Shown here in pieces: positions 27,855 through 36,322 of a stretch of DNA of 64,000 nucleotides; the first letter of the stretch is position 1; each line of letters starts with the position of its first letter. The stretch spans positions 2,063,797 to 2,127,796 of the forward strand of contig SJPJ01000001.1 in the NCBI GenBank assembly GCA_007859835.1, in the 5' to 3' direction. The notes under the pieces are model-generated. The model saw only the letters and a list, made by a program, of their open reading frames with translations. It ran no database searches and had not been told where the DNA came from. The DNA is from Novipirellula herctigrandis (GTDB lineage Bacteria; Planctomycetota; Planctomycetia; Pirellulales; Pirellulaceae). The position numbers were made by a program, and so were the translations under genes.

Positions 27855-28150
27855 TGCTTCCGGGACAAGGGGTATGCTGCGACGTCGATTTCCGACATCA
27901 CCGAAGCGACGGGCATCAAACGGGGCAGTCTGTCCAACACGTTTGATGGAAAGCACGATCTGTTTTTGCAGTCACTGTTGAAATATGACACTGAGCAGTG
28001 AAAGATGAGACTGAGCAGAGAAGGGAGCAGCTGCGTCAGTTGGAGTCTGTCGACGATCCTTGTGCAGTGATTGCAATGTTCTTCGACTTTGTCGTGAAGG
28101 ATTCACTGGGTGACCCCGATAAAAAAGGCTGCTTGCTGGCATCCGCGTGA
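27855..28150 (+). pseudogene. TetR/AcrR-family regulator, frameshifted relic
   Basis: The frame from 27855 reads CFRDKGYAATSISDITEATG, then IKRGSLSNTFDGKHDLFLQS, the helix-turn-helix of TetR regulators, and stops at 27999-28001. From 28022 another frame gives REQLRQLESVDD, then AMFFDFVVKDSLGDPDKKGC, the start of the C-terminal ligand domain, stopping at 28150. The N-terminal helix and most of the C-terminal domain are missing. Confidence 0.8.
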
Positions 28151-28609
28151 TGGGACCAGGAGCGTTTGGAAAGGCGGCTCTCCAGCAGATTGCAGATCAG
28201 GCGAAACGTTTAATTTCGCAATGCGGTATAGCCGCATTGCGCGAGCTTCCGCTCCGAGAACCGAACGGAGTAACCGCAGACGCACTGCGTTACACGTTGT
28301 GGATGCTACCATGGCGTCGCTTTCAAATACACAAACGCGAGAAATGTGGAAACAGCTGGCAGTCAACTTATTGGGAAAATCCAGTGACGGCTTGACCGCC
28401 CGAATTGATCTGGACGCTGATGTCTTCTCGATACAGAACAAAGACATGACCACCTTTGACGACATCAAAACCGTCAGAAAACAAAAGGGGGGCTAGTTCA
28501 ATACCGTTCGGAACTTCACTTGCCTTCGTATCGGTTTTAGCGGAGGTCGGGTTTCATGGGCCAACGATGAGGCACCAAGTAGACAACCCGCGTCTCCCAT
28601 TCGTTTGCG
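28151..28609 (+). other. Decayed sequence downstream of the TetR relic
   Basis: The first ~70 bases could be more of the TetR gene (LQQIADQAKRLIS in one frame). A small forward ORF at 28311-28496 (61 codons, EMWKQLAVNLLGKSSDGL) has no family I recognise. The remainder lies beyond the stop of the minus-strand sulfatase. Confidence 0.35.
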
Positions 28610-30442
28610 TTACTGCACTTCAACGGAAATCGAATTTTGGATGCCGTCGCGAACGTAGGTCTCCGGCTGTCCGGCAGATGCGGGATTGGCGTCGTCCCAC
28701 GAGTAGATTGTGACCGTCGCGAGCCCCGGGGCGTGGGCAGTCAATTGGCCGAACTTGTTGACCGTAGCCACGGCTGGATCTTTCGACTCCCAAATCACGT
28801 TCTGACGCGTTGCGTTCGTCGGCTCAATTCGATGTGCTAGAACAACCGTTTCGCCGACCTTGATCGTCTTTTGGAGCGTTGCGATATGCAATGCCGTCAC
28901 CGGCACATGGCGATAGTCCTCGATGACGCGTCCCAGTTCCGCAAAGGCTTTCTGCTGCGGGGCATCAAGGGAATCGAGTTTGAGTCCGCTACGATGCGGA
29001 TGATTCCAATCGCGGCGCATTTCGCGACTTTCGACTTTCTGTAGCGGGCTGACTGTCAACCTAAAATGGGCCTCCGCTTCCAAATCCCCATCCTGCTCCA
29101 TCGGATCCGTTCGCAAATCGAAGAAACGTCCCTTGGGAAAATTGGGATGAGGCGCATACCGTTTGAACTCTTTTGTGAAAGCGTAACGTAGAGTCCGCGA
29201 TTGATCGTCGGCTGAGATGTTACCGTTGTACCAAGTGTAAATCACTTGGCGAGGTTCGCCTTGGGCACCACACAGTTGCGGCCAAAAGCTGATACCGTCG
29301 ATTCCATTGGGATTCGGGATGGCGATATTGGCTGCTTCACAGAGCGTCGGGAAGACATCGGTTACATCGACAAGGCCATCATAGGCTCTGACCTTCTGCT
29401 CGCCTCCGGAAGGTATCGTACCAGGACACGACACGATCAATGGCACATGCAACCCATTGTCCCGATTGCCGCCTTTTCCGCCGAAGTATTCCGAGCCATC
29501 AGGCAAGATGTGCGTGAAGTTCTCTTTCGTTCCGTTATCGCCCATGACGATGACAACCGTATTTTCGCGCAGTCCATGTTCATCCAATTTGTCGACAACC
29601 TTGCCGATCAATTTATCCATATAGGCAATCATATCGGGAAAGAACCTGCGGTCGTCCCGTTGATTCTGATTCATAAAATTGTCGAACACGGAATGCGGCT
29701 GTGTATCGGGCGTCGGTTGGTGTTCATCATGCACCAACAACATCGGGTAATAGAGAAAGAAGGGGGTATCCTTGTTCTGCTCGATGAAGTTCAAGGCATG
29801 CCGATTGCATATGTCCGGGCCATACCATTGACGTCCGGTATGCGGATCGACATCCGCGCGTCCCGAGTAATCGTGGATTTCGCCATTGATCACTAGATCC
29901 GGATGGATGTACCTATGGTTCTCGCCCACGACGTCGAAGCAGCAGAAATCATCCCAGCCAAATTCGAAGATGTAATCCTTTGCGTGAATTTCTTTTGTTC
30001 CACGCGTTTGTTTCCATTTTCCATAGATGCCGGTCGCGTAACCGGCTTTCTTGAACAGATCGCCGAAGGTGATTTCCGACGCATGTTGCGACTTACATCG
30101 CAAGAAATTCCGCGAGCCATACTGCCCGCTCATCAACGCGATACGCGTCGGTTCGCAAAGCGGATACGCGAACGCCTGATCGCACCGGACGCCCTCTTTC
30201 GCCAGCCGATCGATCGAAGGAGTGCTGATCTTGCGATTTTCAAACAACCCGCGTCGTTCGCTGACATGGTCAGCGCCGTAAGCGGTAACGCCATAGTGGC
30301 TTAAGTCATCGATCAGGATCAGGACAACGTTCGGACGCTCCATCGCTTGAACGGAACTCGATAGAATGGTTCCGGTAAACGCGGCCCAGATGATGAGAAT
30401 GGCCGGAAGTGCAAGACGGTAGCGTTCAAGAATGTGTAACAC
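28610..30442 (-). CDS. Secreted sulfatase with C-terminal bacterial Ig-like (BIG2) domain
   Basis: 610 residues. The signal peptide ends near residue 33. The sulfatase domain has Asp45-Asp46 (LIDDLSHYG), Cys96 in CEPTR as formylglycine site, YGKW near 140 and MGDNGTKENF with metal ligands. Residues about 530-610 (TLQKTIKVGETVVLAHRIEP, NVIWESKDPAVATVNKFG) match a BIG2 Ig-like fold, which probably binds carbohydrate or the cell surface and is unusual on a sulfatase. The GH16 gene at 31459 lies 51 bp upstream on the same strand, so the two likely form an operon. Confidence 0.92.
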   Translation of the reverse strand: MLHILERYRLALPAILIIWAAFTGTILSSSVQAMERPNVVLILIDDLSHYGVTAYGADHVSERRGLFENRKISTPSIDRLAKEGVRCDQAFAYPLCEPTRIALMSGQYGSRNFLRCKSQHASEITFGDLFKKAGYATGIYGKWKQTRGTKEIHAKDYIFEFGWDDFCCFDVVGENHRYIHPDLVINGEIHDYSGRADVDPHTGRQWYGPDICNRHALNFIEQNKDTPFFLYYPMLLVHDEHQPTPDTQPHSVFDNFMNQNQRDDRRFFPDMIAYMDKLIGKVVDKLDEHGLRENTVVIVMGDNGTKENFTHILPDGSEYFGGKGGNRDNGLHVPLIVSCPGTIPSGGEQKVRAYDGLVDVTDVFPTLCEAANIAIPNPNGIDGISFWPQLCGAQGEPRQVIYTWYNGNISADDQSRTLRYAFTKEFKRYAPHPNFPKGRFFDLRTDPMEQDGDLEAEAHFRLTVSPLQKVESREMRRDWNHPHRSGLKLDSLDAPQQKAFAELGRVIEDYRHVPVTALHIATLQKTIKVGETVVLAHRIEPTNATRQNVIWESKDPAVATVNKFGQLTAHAPGLATVTIYSWDDANPASAGQPETYVRDGIQNSISVEVQ

Positions 30443-30493
30443 GGCGATCTCATTTCGGAAAAGGTGTTAAGGGACGACGAGACTTTAGATGAC

Positions 30494-31459
30494 TTACTTC
30501 CTGACCAGTACATAACTGCGGACCCAGTCATAGTGAGTACTGTTCTTCGGATCATCGGTTAGCATTTCATCGGTGGGAAGACTCGGTTCCCAGCTATAGG
30601 TCTCTGTAACTAAGTGCATATACATCGGCCGTGCAAATGGCAAGCGGTTGTACATGGTGCCTGGGTTGATCGTAAAACGAAACTCCCCCTCGTAGTAGAA
30701 GTGGAGCGTGTTCGGATCGACCCACCAGAGGCCATAGGTATGGAAATCCTTCGCCGTATCCTCAATCGCAATATGATCGTCCTTTGGGCCAGAAACGCTT
30801 AAGTTGGGAACGCGTTGTCTCCCTTCTTCCACGTTCAGCCCGTAGTGTGTATTCGAGTTGAACTGTCGACCCCAATCGGGATGACGGGTCGGCTTGCCCA
30901 TGGTCTCGAGGATGTCCAATTCTTGGCGGTGCTCTTCGATGACAAGTTTGCCTGTCTCGTCCACATACCGGATCCTCTTGGGGAGGTTCTTAAGCCAAAA
31001 AGTCGACGACATTGGCGTGGGCGAGGCTTTCATGCGGGTTTCGTAGTAACCGTACCAAGCTTGGTCACTCTTGGATGCAACTGCACCGCCGGCCAAATGG
31101 TACTTGTCGCCTGGCTCGCCATCGTTGCCCTCGGGCGGGTCGAGCCGGCTGTTCTTGATCCGCAAACAACCGTTCTCCACGCTGACATTGTAGGCCTTGA
31201 ATGTTGCCGGTGACCGACCATTGGTCCAGTAGGGACTTTTGTCATACCACTTCTCTGCGTTCAGCGTGCCACCTTCGAACTCGTCAGTGAAATCCGGGTT
31301 CACAGCCCACTTAAAACCCTCCGGCGGTTCGGGCAGGTTCGTCATGTGTTCAATGGCGGATCGGTACTGGACCTGCTTGGCATTTTGTGCCCAGGCATCT
31401 GTTGTTACCGAAGCCTGCAGAAGACATGCAGTCAGCATCCAGATAGTTTTCTTGATCAT
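30494..31459 (-). CDS. Secreted GH16 galactanase-type glycosidase (agarase/carrageenase-like)
   Basis: 321 residues from ATG 31459 (31477 is an alternative); the signal peptide ends at AWAQ. The GH16 features are PDFTDEFEGGTLNAEKWYD at the start, YGYYETRMKASPTPMSSTFWL, and the catalytic ELDILETMG, where the first Glu is nucleophile and the last acid/base. Then come HYGLNV and DFHTYGLWWVDPNTLHFYYEGE. The arrangement is that of the beta-agarase/porphyranase/kappa-carrageenase branch rather than laminarinase. It would cut an algal galactan endo-wise, consistent with the sulfatase encoded just downstream. Confidence 0.88.
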   Translation of the reverse strand: MIKKTIWMLTACLLQASVTTDAWAQNAKQVQYRSAIEHMTNLPEPPEGFKWAVNPDFTDEFEGGTLNAEKWYDKSPYWTNGRSPATFKAYNVSVENGCLRIKNSRLDPPEGNDGEPGDKYHLAGGAVASKSDQAWYGYYETRMKASPTPMSSTFWLKNLPKRIRYVDETGKLVIEEHRQELDILETMGKPTRHPDWGRQFNSNTHYGLNVEEGRQRVPNLSVSGPKDDHIAIEDTAKDFHTYGLWWVDPNTLHFYYEGEFRFTINPGTMYNRLPFARPMYMHLVTETYSWEPSLPTDEMLTDDPKNSTHYDWVRSYVLVRK

Positions 31460-31863
31460 TGTGGAGTTCCCAATCATAAGAACGGTGGGGGAGGTAGGAT
31501 TGTCGCCGTGAAATTTCTCGCGGTTCGACGTGCAGTTGGCAGGTAGAAAGAGGGTGCGTCATCAGTTGCTCCGACGCTCACAAGCCAAGACCGCTCACAA
31601 GCCAAGACCGCTCACAAGCCAAGACCGCTCACAAACCACGACAGGAAGGTAATCGCAATCGACCGGGGAATTTGGACGTCTTTTTGGAAAAACTCCGTTG
31701 TTTGATCAAAGACTTAATAATCTTCCGGAGAAAAGCTCCAAAATCGATAGCGCAGCGTGGTTTCCCTGATATCGGACTACAACGAGAACGCGACACATGA
31801 ACACGTGACCAACAACTACCTTAACGGAGAGGTCATGACATCCCTCTTTCTTCGCAGATATTT
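31460..31863. other. Divergent promoter region between two GH16-type genes
   Basis: No gene is seen. It must hold the promoters for the minus-strand operon (31459) and the plus-strand gene (31864). Four tandem repeats lie within it. No confident -35/-10 element or operator was found. Confidence 0.5.
31576..31642. repeat. Four tandem 17-bp repeats
   Basis: GCTCACAAGCCAAGACC occurs three times exactly (31576, 31593, 31610) and once with changes (31627). They stand head to tail without spacers in the divergent promoter region. Confidence 0.95.
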
Positions 31864-32874
31864 ATGATGCGTATTACCCTGATCGCTTTGTTATTGTTGT
31901 GCTGCTCTGTATGCGGTTTGGCGCAGGAAGTAACAGACTTACCTGCGGAAAGCAGCCGGCACTATGCAGATGCAATCGATCCCAGCATTTCCGACGAATT
32001 CAATTCGAGTCGTCTGGACACCCAAAAATGGGGCAGACGAAATACGGGAGGAGCAAGTGTTGCTGACCATTCTGGCGATGACAGCTTAATTGTGATGGAG
32101 TCTGAAGAATCCGACGACCATTCATCCACTCAATATGTGTCCGTAAAGGCGACAGCCAAGAATGGGCCCGTGCGGACCGGAGGTATCGTCTCGCGAGCCT
32201 CGGGTTACTACGGGTTTTATGTGGTGCGTTTCAGATACCGAGGTTTGAACTCGCCCGAAGTGATCGAAAAGAAGACGATTTGGCATCCTGCAGTGTGGTC
32301 GGGGAAATCAGACAATATTGACGATGCAAATCGGACCACGGCCAGTGATGGTTACTGGCTAGAAATAGATTTTGTGGAATGGGAGACACAGACAGGTGGA
32401 TGGAGCTGTGATGCGCCAGCGAGATTGGTGGATAGCAAGGGCGTGAAACGCAAAGTTGTCACCAAAGGACATGGTATGGAAAAAGCGATCATGAAAGATG
32501 AGGTTGCAATCCATGATGCTCGGTGGCAAACGGTTGGCCTAGAGTATTCGCCGGATTTTCTTAAGCTTTGGCAATGGAAGAACGGTCGATGGGAATACTA
32601 CAATGACCGGCATGTGGCCTTCGTGGAAGACGACCTCAGGCGACCTGAGAGCAAGTACACGATAACGACCATAGGCAAGAAAGCGGCGCAACCTTGCTTC
32701 TGGCTATTGGGAAACGTCGTTTCTCGATATCTCGTGCCAGCGATTGAATCCAAGACAATCAAGCACACCATGGAGGACATGTCCTTCGACATAGACTATT
32801 TCAGATACTATCGTCATAAGAGCATTCAAGACGCAGACTGGAAGTGGGAAAAGCAACTTCCAAATGGCGGCTAG
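31864..32874 (+). CDS. Secreted GH16-like protein
   Basis: 336 residues. The signal peptide ends at GLAQ (about 21). ISDEFNSSRLDTQKWGRRN, YYGFYVVRFRYRG and GYWLEIDFVEWET (the E-x-D-x-x-E catalytic arrangement) identify a GH16/concanavalin-type fold. It ends with the strand MEDMSFDIDYFRYYR. It is divergent from the neighbour at 30494. Probably a galactan or glucan hydrolase, transcribed away from that operon and sharing the intergenic region. Confidence 0.8.
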   Translation: MMRITLIALLLLCCSVCGLAQEVTDLPAESSRHYADAIDPSISDEFNSSRLDTQKWGRRNTGGASVADHSGDDSLIVMESEESDDHSSTQYVSVKATAKNGPVRTGGIVSRASGYYGFYVVRFRYRGLNSPEVIEKKTIWHPAVWSGKSDNIDDANRTTASDGYWLEIDFVEWETQTGGWSCDAPARLVDSKGVKRKVVTKGHGMEKAIMKDEVAIHDARWQTVGLEYSPDFLKLWQWKNGRWEYYNDRHVAFVEDDLRRPESKYTITTIGKKAAQPCFWLLGNVVSRYLVPAIESKTIKHTMEDMSFDIDYFRYYRHKSIQDADWKWEKQLPNGG

Positions 32875-33064
32875 TTGAACTTCCTCGCTGCTACGAAGTT
32901 CCCGCTTCTCACAACCACCAATAGCACTCGACATGACAAGAATCTGTTGCGAACTGCACTTTTTCTCCGGCGTTTTCACCTGGGCCATCGAGGTTCTGGA
33001 CGGTCCGCCCCGAGTACTTGACGGAGACGCCGATTGACCGGCACTCTCATCCGTTTGGTGCTGG

Positions 33065-33949
33065 TTACGATGCGATCATCGCTTCAAACACTTTGCGTTG
33101 CTCGATTAGAGCGGCGATCTTGTCTTCCGGATTCGTGCGAGCTTCAAGCAGGATCCAACCTTTGTAATCCATTGCCATGAACAGCTTCATTAGCTTCGCG
33201 TAAGGATAATCGCCAATGTTTAACTCACGGACATGAACCGTCGCCCCGAAGCGGTCTTTGACAAGATCGAAATTGTGTTCCAAGCCTTTGCCTTGCAGAT
33301 CGACATCGTTGGAATTCCAGCAAATCGTCGCATTTTCATGATCAGCCACATCAAAAATGGCCTTCATGACTTCGATTTCTTGCGTACCTTGGCCGTGAAC
33401 TTCCACCCGAATCTGCTGCCCATAATCAGCGCCGTATTGTGCGACGGTGTTTAGCGACTTGCCAATCTGCTCGATCGTCTTCTCTCGCGAAATATTCTTT
33501 GGAAACCCATTGGGCTTCACCTTTACGCCGGTGGCTCCACAATCGTGCATCAGATGAATGTACTTTTTCGTTAACTCAATATTTTGCGTCACCTTTGCCG
33601 GGTCCGACTCGTGATATTGAGCGTTGGATCCGTAGCCGACCAAAGTCACAGGGCTGTCCGCAAATCGTTTTTTGACTTCCATGCGTTCGGCCTTGGACAG
33701 GATCGGCTCAATACCATGTTTGTGCTCGGTCCGAGGTTCAACACCACCAATGCCGGACTTCTCGCAGACATCGATCAGCGTCGGTAGGTCCATGTCTTTA
33801 CCCCAGAGGTAAGTAACCAGACCGAGACGCATGCCGGTATCTTTCGAAGCCGCCTTGGCGATCGAGGCAAACGGGTGGGCGCCAATGGCAATTCCGCCAG
33901 CTGCGAGGGAAGCGCGATTTAGAAACGATCGTCGGGATATAGGTTTCAT
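33065..33949 (-). CDS. Sugar-phosphate isomerase/epimerase-like TIM-barrel protein, Tat-exported
   Basis: 294 residues. Tat signal SRRSFLNRASLAAGGIAIGA. The remainder is an AP-endonuclease-2/xylose-isomerase-type TIM barrel: GIGGVEPRTEHKHGI, VGYGSNAQYHE, GATGVKVKPNG, RVEVHGQGTQEI, TICWNSNDVD and WILLEA supply metal-ligand Glu, His and Asp on successive strands. Members isomerise or epimerise sugars or related compounds; the substrate is unknown. Only 20 bp separate it from the upstream sulfatase (33970-35520), so it is the second gene of that operon. Confidence 0.88.
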   Translation of the reverse strand: MKPISRRSFLNRASLAAGGIAIGAHPFASIAKAASKDTGMRLGLVTYLWGKDMDLPTLIDVCEKSGIGGVEPRTEHKHGIEPILSKAERMEVKKRFADSPVTLVGYGSNAQYHESDPAKVTQNIELTKKYIHLMHDCGATGVKVKPNGFPKNISREKTIEQIGKSLNTVAQYGADYGQQIRVEVHGQGTQEIEVMKAIFDVADHENATICWNSNDVDLQGKGLEHNFDLVKDRFGATVHVRELNIGDYPYAKLMKLFMAMDYKGWILLEARTNPEDKIAALIEQRKVFEAMIAS

Positions 33950-33969
33950 GTTAATTCGATTTACGAGTG

Positions 33970-35520
33970 TTACTTATTGACTTTGACGTCGGTCATTTTC
34001 GCCCAAGCATTCCATTTATCGGTCATCTCGGCGACGAGTTCGGGGTGCTGGGCGGCTAGGTCATGGGCTTCCGTGCGGTCGGTGCTGAGGTCATAGAGTT
34101 CCCACGTTTTAGCATGCTTATCCCAGGCGAGTTTCCAATCCCCTCTGCGGACTGCACGATTGGTCGCCCAGTGCCAGTAAAGGTAATGGTGAGGCTGACG
34201 CTGTTGTCCTTTCAGCGTTGGCAACAGCGATTTACCGTCCAGCGGAATCGTCTGCTCTCCGAACGCCGGATGTTCGTCTGGGTAGTCGGCACCAGCGATA
34301 TCTAGAAAAGTGGGAAGCAAGTCAATGATGTGTCCGACCTGTTCGCAGCGGGATCCGGGTTTGATGGAAGCCGGCCAACGAGCAAGCAGCGGCGTCGCAA
34401 TGCCACCCTCGTGACAATACTGTTTGTAACGCCGAAAGGGAGTGTTCGATGCAGTGGCCCAACCAGGACCGACGTGGGAATAAAAGTCCTTGGGACCGGG
34501 TACTTGTTTCGGGTCGTTGCCGCCAGGAGTTTCGGCGCAGCCACCGTTGTCGGCAAGGAACAGAACAAGCGTGTTGTCAGCGACACCAACTTCATCAAGC
34601 GTGTCGAGCAGACGACCGATGTTTTGATCGACCGAGTCAATCATAGCCGCGTAGACTTCCATACGAAGTTGCTGCCAATTCTCGTCAATCTTCTTGGCAT
34701 CTTCCCAAGCCTGGGCGCGGTCGTCACGCTCGACGACTTCCCAATTTTCGTCGATCAGACCAAGTTCCTTCTGCCGGGCGAGTCGTTTCTGGCGCAAGAC
34801 ATCCCAACCCTCCGCATACTTGCCTTTGTATTTCGCGATGTCTTTGGGCTTCGCGTGCAGCGGGTAATGCGGGGCGGTATACGGCAGGTAGTGAAAAAAA
34901 GGCTTCTTAGAAGCAACGTGAGCCTTGACCGTTTTGATCGCATGATCGGTGAAGGCATCCGTGGTGTAGTAGTCGTCGGGAAAGTCGTCGTAACGGAGAC
35001 TGCGGTCGTTATGACCAAAGGCCCGAACGTTGCCGCCTTTGAATTCGGGGTCTGGTGTTTTGGGATTAAAGAAATTGCAACATCCGTCCCAAAGTCCATA
35101 CGCCTCATCGAAGCCCCGTTCGTAAGGGCGAGTTCCCACAGCCTTTCCGTTGTGCCATTTGCCAGACAAACCGGTGGCATAGCCAGCGTGCCTCATCGCT
35201 TCACCGAGCGTGAGCATGTTTTTTGTGATCAGTGCATCCTGCCCGCGTCCTCCGTTACGAGGATACAACCCCGTCAGCAGGGATGCCCGCGTCGTCGTGC
35301 ATTTGGCGTTGTTATAAAACTGAGTGAACAACATCCCGTCCGTGGCGAGACGGTCGATGTTGGGCGTGTCGATTTCCGAGCCATAACATCCGATGTCGGA
35401 CCAACCCATGTCATCGACCATGATCACGATAATATTAGGATGCGACTCCTGTGCAGTTGCCGAAACGATCGGAAGCAGTGCAACTAGCCAGACAATGCAG
35501 AGGCGGGTCAATAGGGGCAT
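33970..35520 (-). CDS. Secreted sulfatase with CTTTR instead of CxPxR
   Basis: 516 residues from ATG 35520, which opens a signal peptide ending at ATAQ; the longer ORF from 35595 lacks one. Asp36-Asp37 (MVDDMGWSDIGCYG) are metal ligands. The active-site motif is Cys74-T-T-T-R followed by ASLLTG: the Cys and Arg are kept, but the usual Pro is Thr. SGKWHNGK and LFLADNGGCAETPGG follow; length and C-terminus are typical of an arylsulfatase A-like enzyme. It is the first gene of an operon with the isomerase. Whether the formylglycine enzyme accepts the Thr variant is not shown here. Confidence 0.92.
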   Translation of the reverse strand: MPLLTRLCIVWLVALLPIVSATAQESHPNIIVIMVDDMGWSDIGCYGSEIDTPNIDRLATDGMLFTQFYNNAKCTTTRASLLTGLYPRNGGRGQDALITKNMLTLGEAMRHAGYATGLSGKWHNGKAVGTRPYERGFDEAYGLWDGCCNFFNPKTPDPEFKGGNVRAFGHNDRSLRYDDFPDDYYTTDAFTDHAIKTVKAHVASKKPFFHYLPYTAPHYPLHAKPKDIAKYKGKYAEGWDVLRQKRLARQKELGLIDENWEVVERDDRAQAWEDAKKIDENWQQLRMEVYAAMIDSVDQNIGRLLDTLDEVGVADNTLVLFLADNGGCAETPGGNDPKQVPGPKDFYSHVGPGWATASNTPFRRYKQYCHEGGIATPLLARWPASIKPGSRCEQVGHIIDLLPTFLDIAGADYPDEHPAFGEQTIPLDGKSLLPTLKGQQRQPHHYLYWHWATNRAVRRGDWKLAWDKHAKTWELYDLSTDRTEAHDLAAQHPELVAEMTDKWNAWAKMTDVKVNK

Positions 35521-35863
35521 GTCAGAATTTCGATCAGGTAGGATGTAGGCTTTGTCCAGATTTATAGTTTGGGTACGCCGTAGTGGACGAAGCAACGAGT
35601 CCCTGCCGCAATAGCAACTACGGTGGACTCGCAGCCTCGCCCACTACCCTAAAAACAAATTTGGACGGAGCAGTAGGTCTCGAATCACCAGTATACACAT
35701 CCGCGTCTTCAAAGGTGGCCTGCAAAACATGCGAAGGACTCCCTCTCGTATCCATCTCGTTAATACAATAACAGCAACGGCATAGATCACTCAGCCTGCA
35801 TCGCTTGATGCGGGCGAAAGACACAATCGTGCAAACATTCGCGAAAGGCCCAAAGAGCATCGG
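35521..35863. other. Intergenic stretch between sulfatase and CBM-like gene
   Basis: No intact gene is seen. It contains the promoter side of the sulfatase, an imperfect inverted repeat (35580-35647) and short open frames. On the minus strand one of these reads LQATFEDADVYTGDSRP, of unknown origin. Confidence 0.5.
35580..35647. repeat. Imperfect inverted repeat with ~23-nt arms
   Basis: GTAGTGGACGAAGCAACGAGTCC (35580-35602, shown here to its 23rd base) pairs with the segment 35625-35647 ending in CCCACTAC, with a few mismatches and a 22-nt loop. It resembles a REP-like intergenic palindrome. Confidence 0.65.
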
Positions 35864-36322
35864 CTAGGCGTCGGCCCTCATTCGTTCAGTACACGAAACA
35901 CCAAGCTCTCCGGGAAAGACCCAACTTCGCCATGTCCAATTATCCTGCGATTGCGTTCCGAATTTGAGAAAGTTGTCAACATCAGGAAGGTCAGGCATCT
36001 TCTCACCTGAAGCGAAGCGAAAGAACATATCGTTGTCTTGGTCTCTCGCTTTCACCGTTGGATACTGTCGCGTACGCCACATCACACGATAAACGCCCGG
36101 CGTGGTAATGTGGAAACGATACGTCAAGATCCCTTTGACCTGTTGCGGAGCGAGATGAAGGCCCATTTGTGGGCTGCCTTCCCATTGGATGTAGCCCAAA
36201 CCGGTCAAATCAGGCAGTCGATTCTTGACACCCCAACCGCGTGGCAACGTTGCGTTCTCGGCTTCGATAACGACGTAGCCATCCTGCTCCTGAAACACGC
36301 GATCCGGCGCCGGCACGGTCAA
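35864..36322 (-). CDS. Small carbohydrate-binding-like protein, possibly truncated
   Basis: 152 residues with no signal peptide. DGYVVIEAENATLPRGWGVK followed by GLGYIQWEGSP resembles the start of CBM35/CBM6-type galactose-binding folds (the EAEN motif), and TYRFHITTPGVYRVMWRTRQ is one of its strands. Its start overlaps the stop of the upstream hydrolase (ATGA, 36319-36322), so it is translated together with it and may once have been its C-terminal domain. The ending after WTWRSWVFPGELG is abrupt and unlike the family, suggesting loss of the 3' part. Confidence 0.6.
   Translation of the reverse strand: MTVPAPDRVFQEQDGYVVIEAENATLPRGWGVKNRLPDLTGLGYIQWEGSPQMGLHLAPQQVKGILTYRFHITTPGVYRVMWRTRQYPTVKARDQDNDMFFRFASGEKMPDLPDVDNFLKFGTQSQDNWTWRSWVFPGELGVSCTERMRADA

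Noticed and set aside
31576-31642. Possible CRISPR array
   Set aside because: Repeats stand head to tail with no spacers, and no cas genes are nearby.
34330-35487. 385-codon open frame on the plus strand
   Set aside because: Antisense to the sulfatase at 33970; no start signal or family features.
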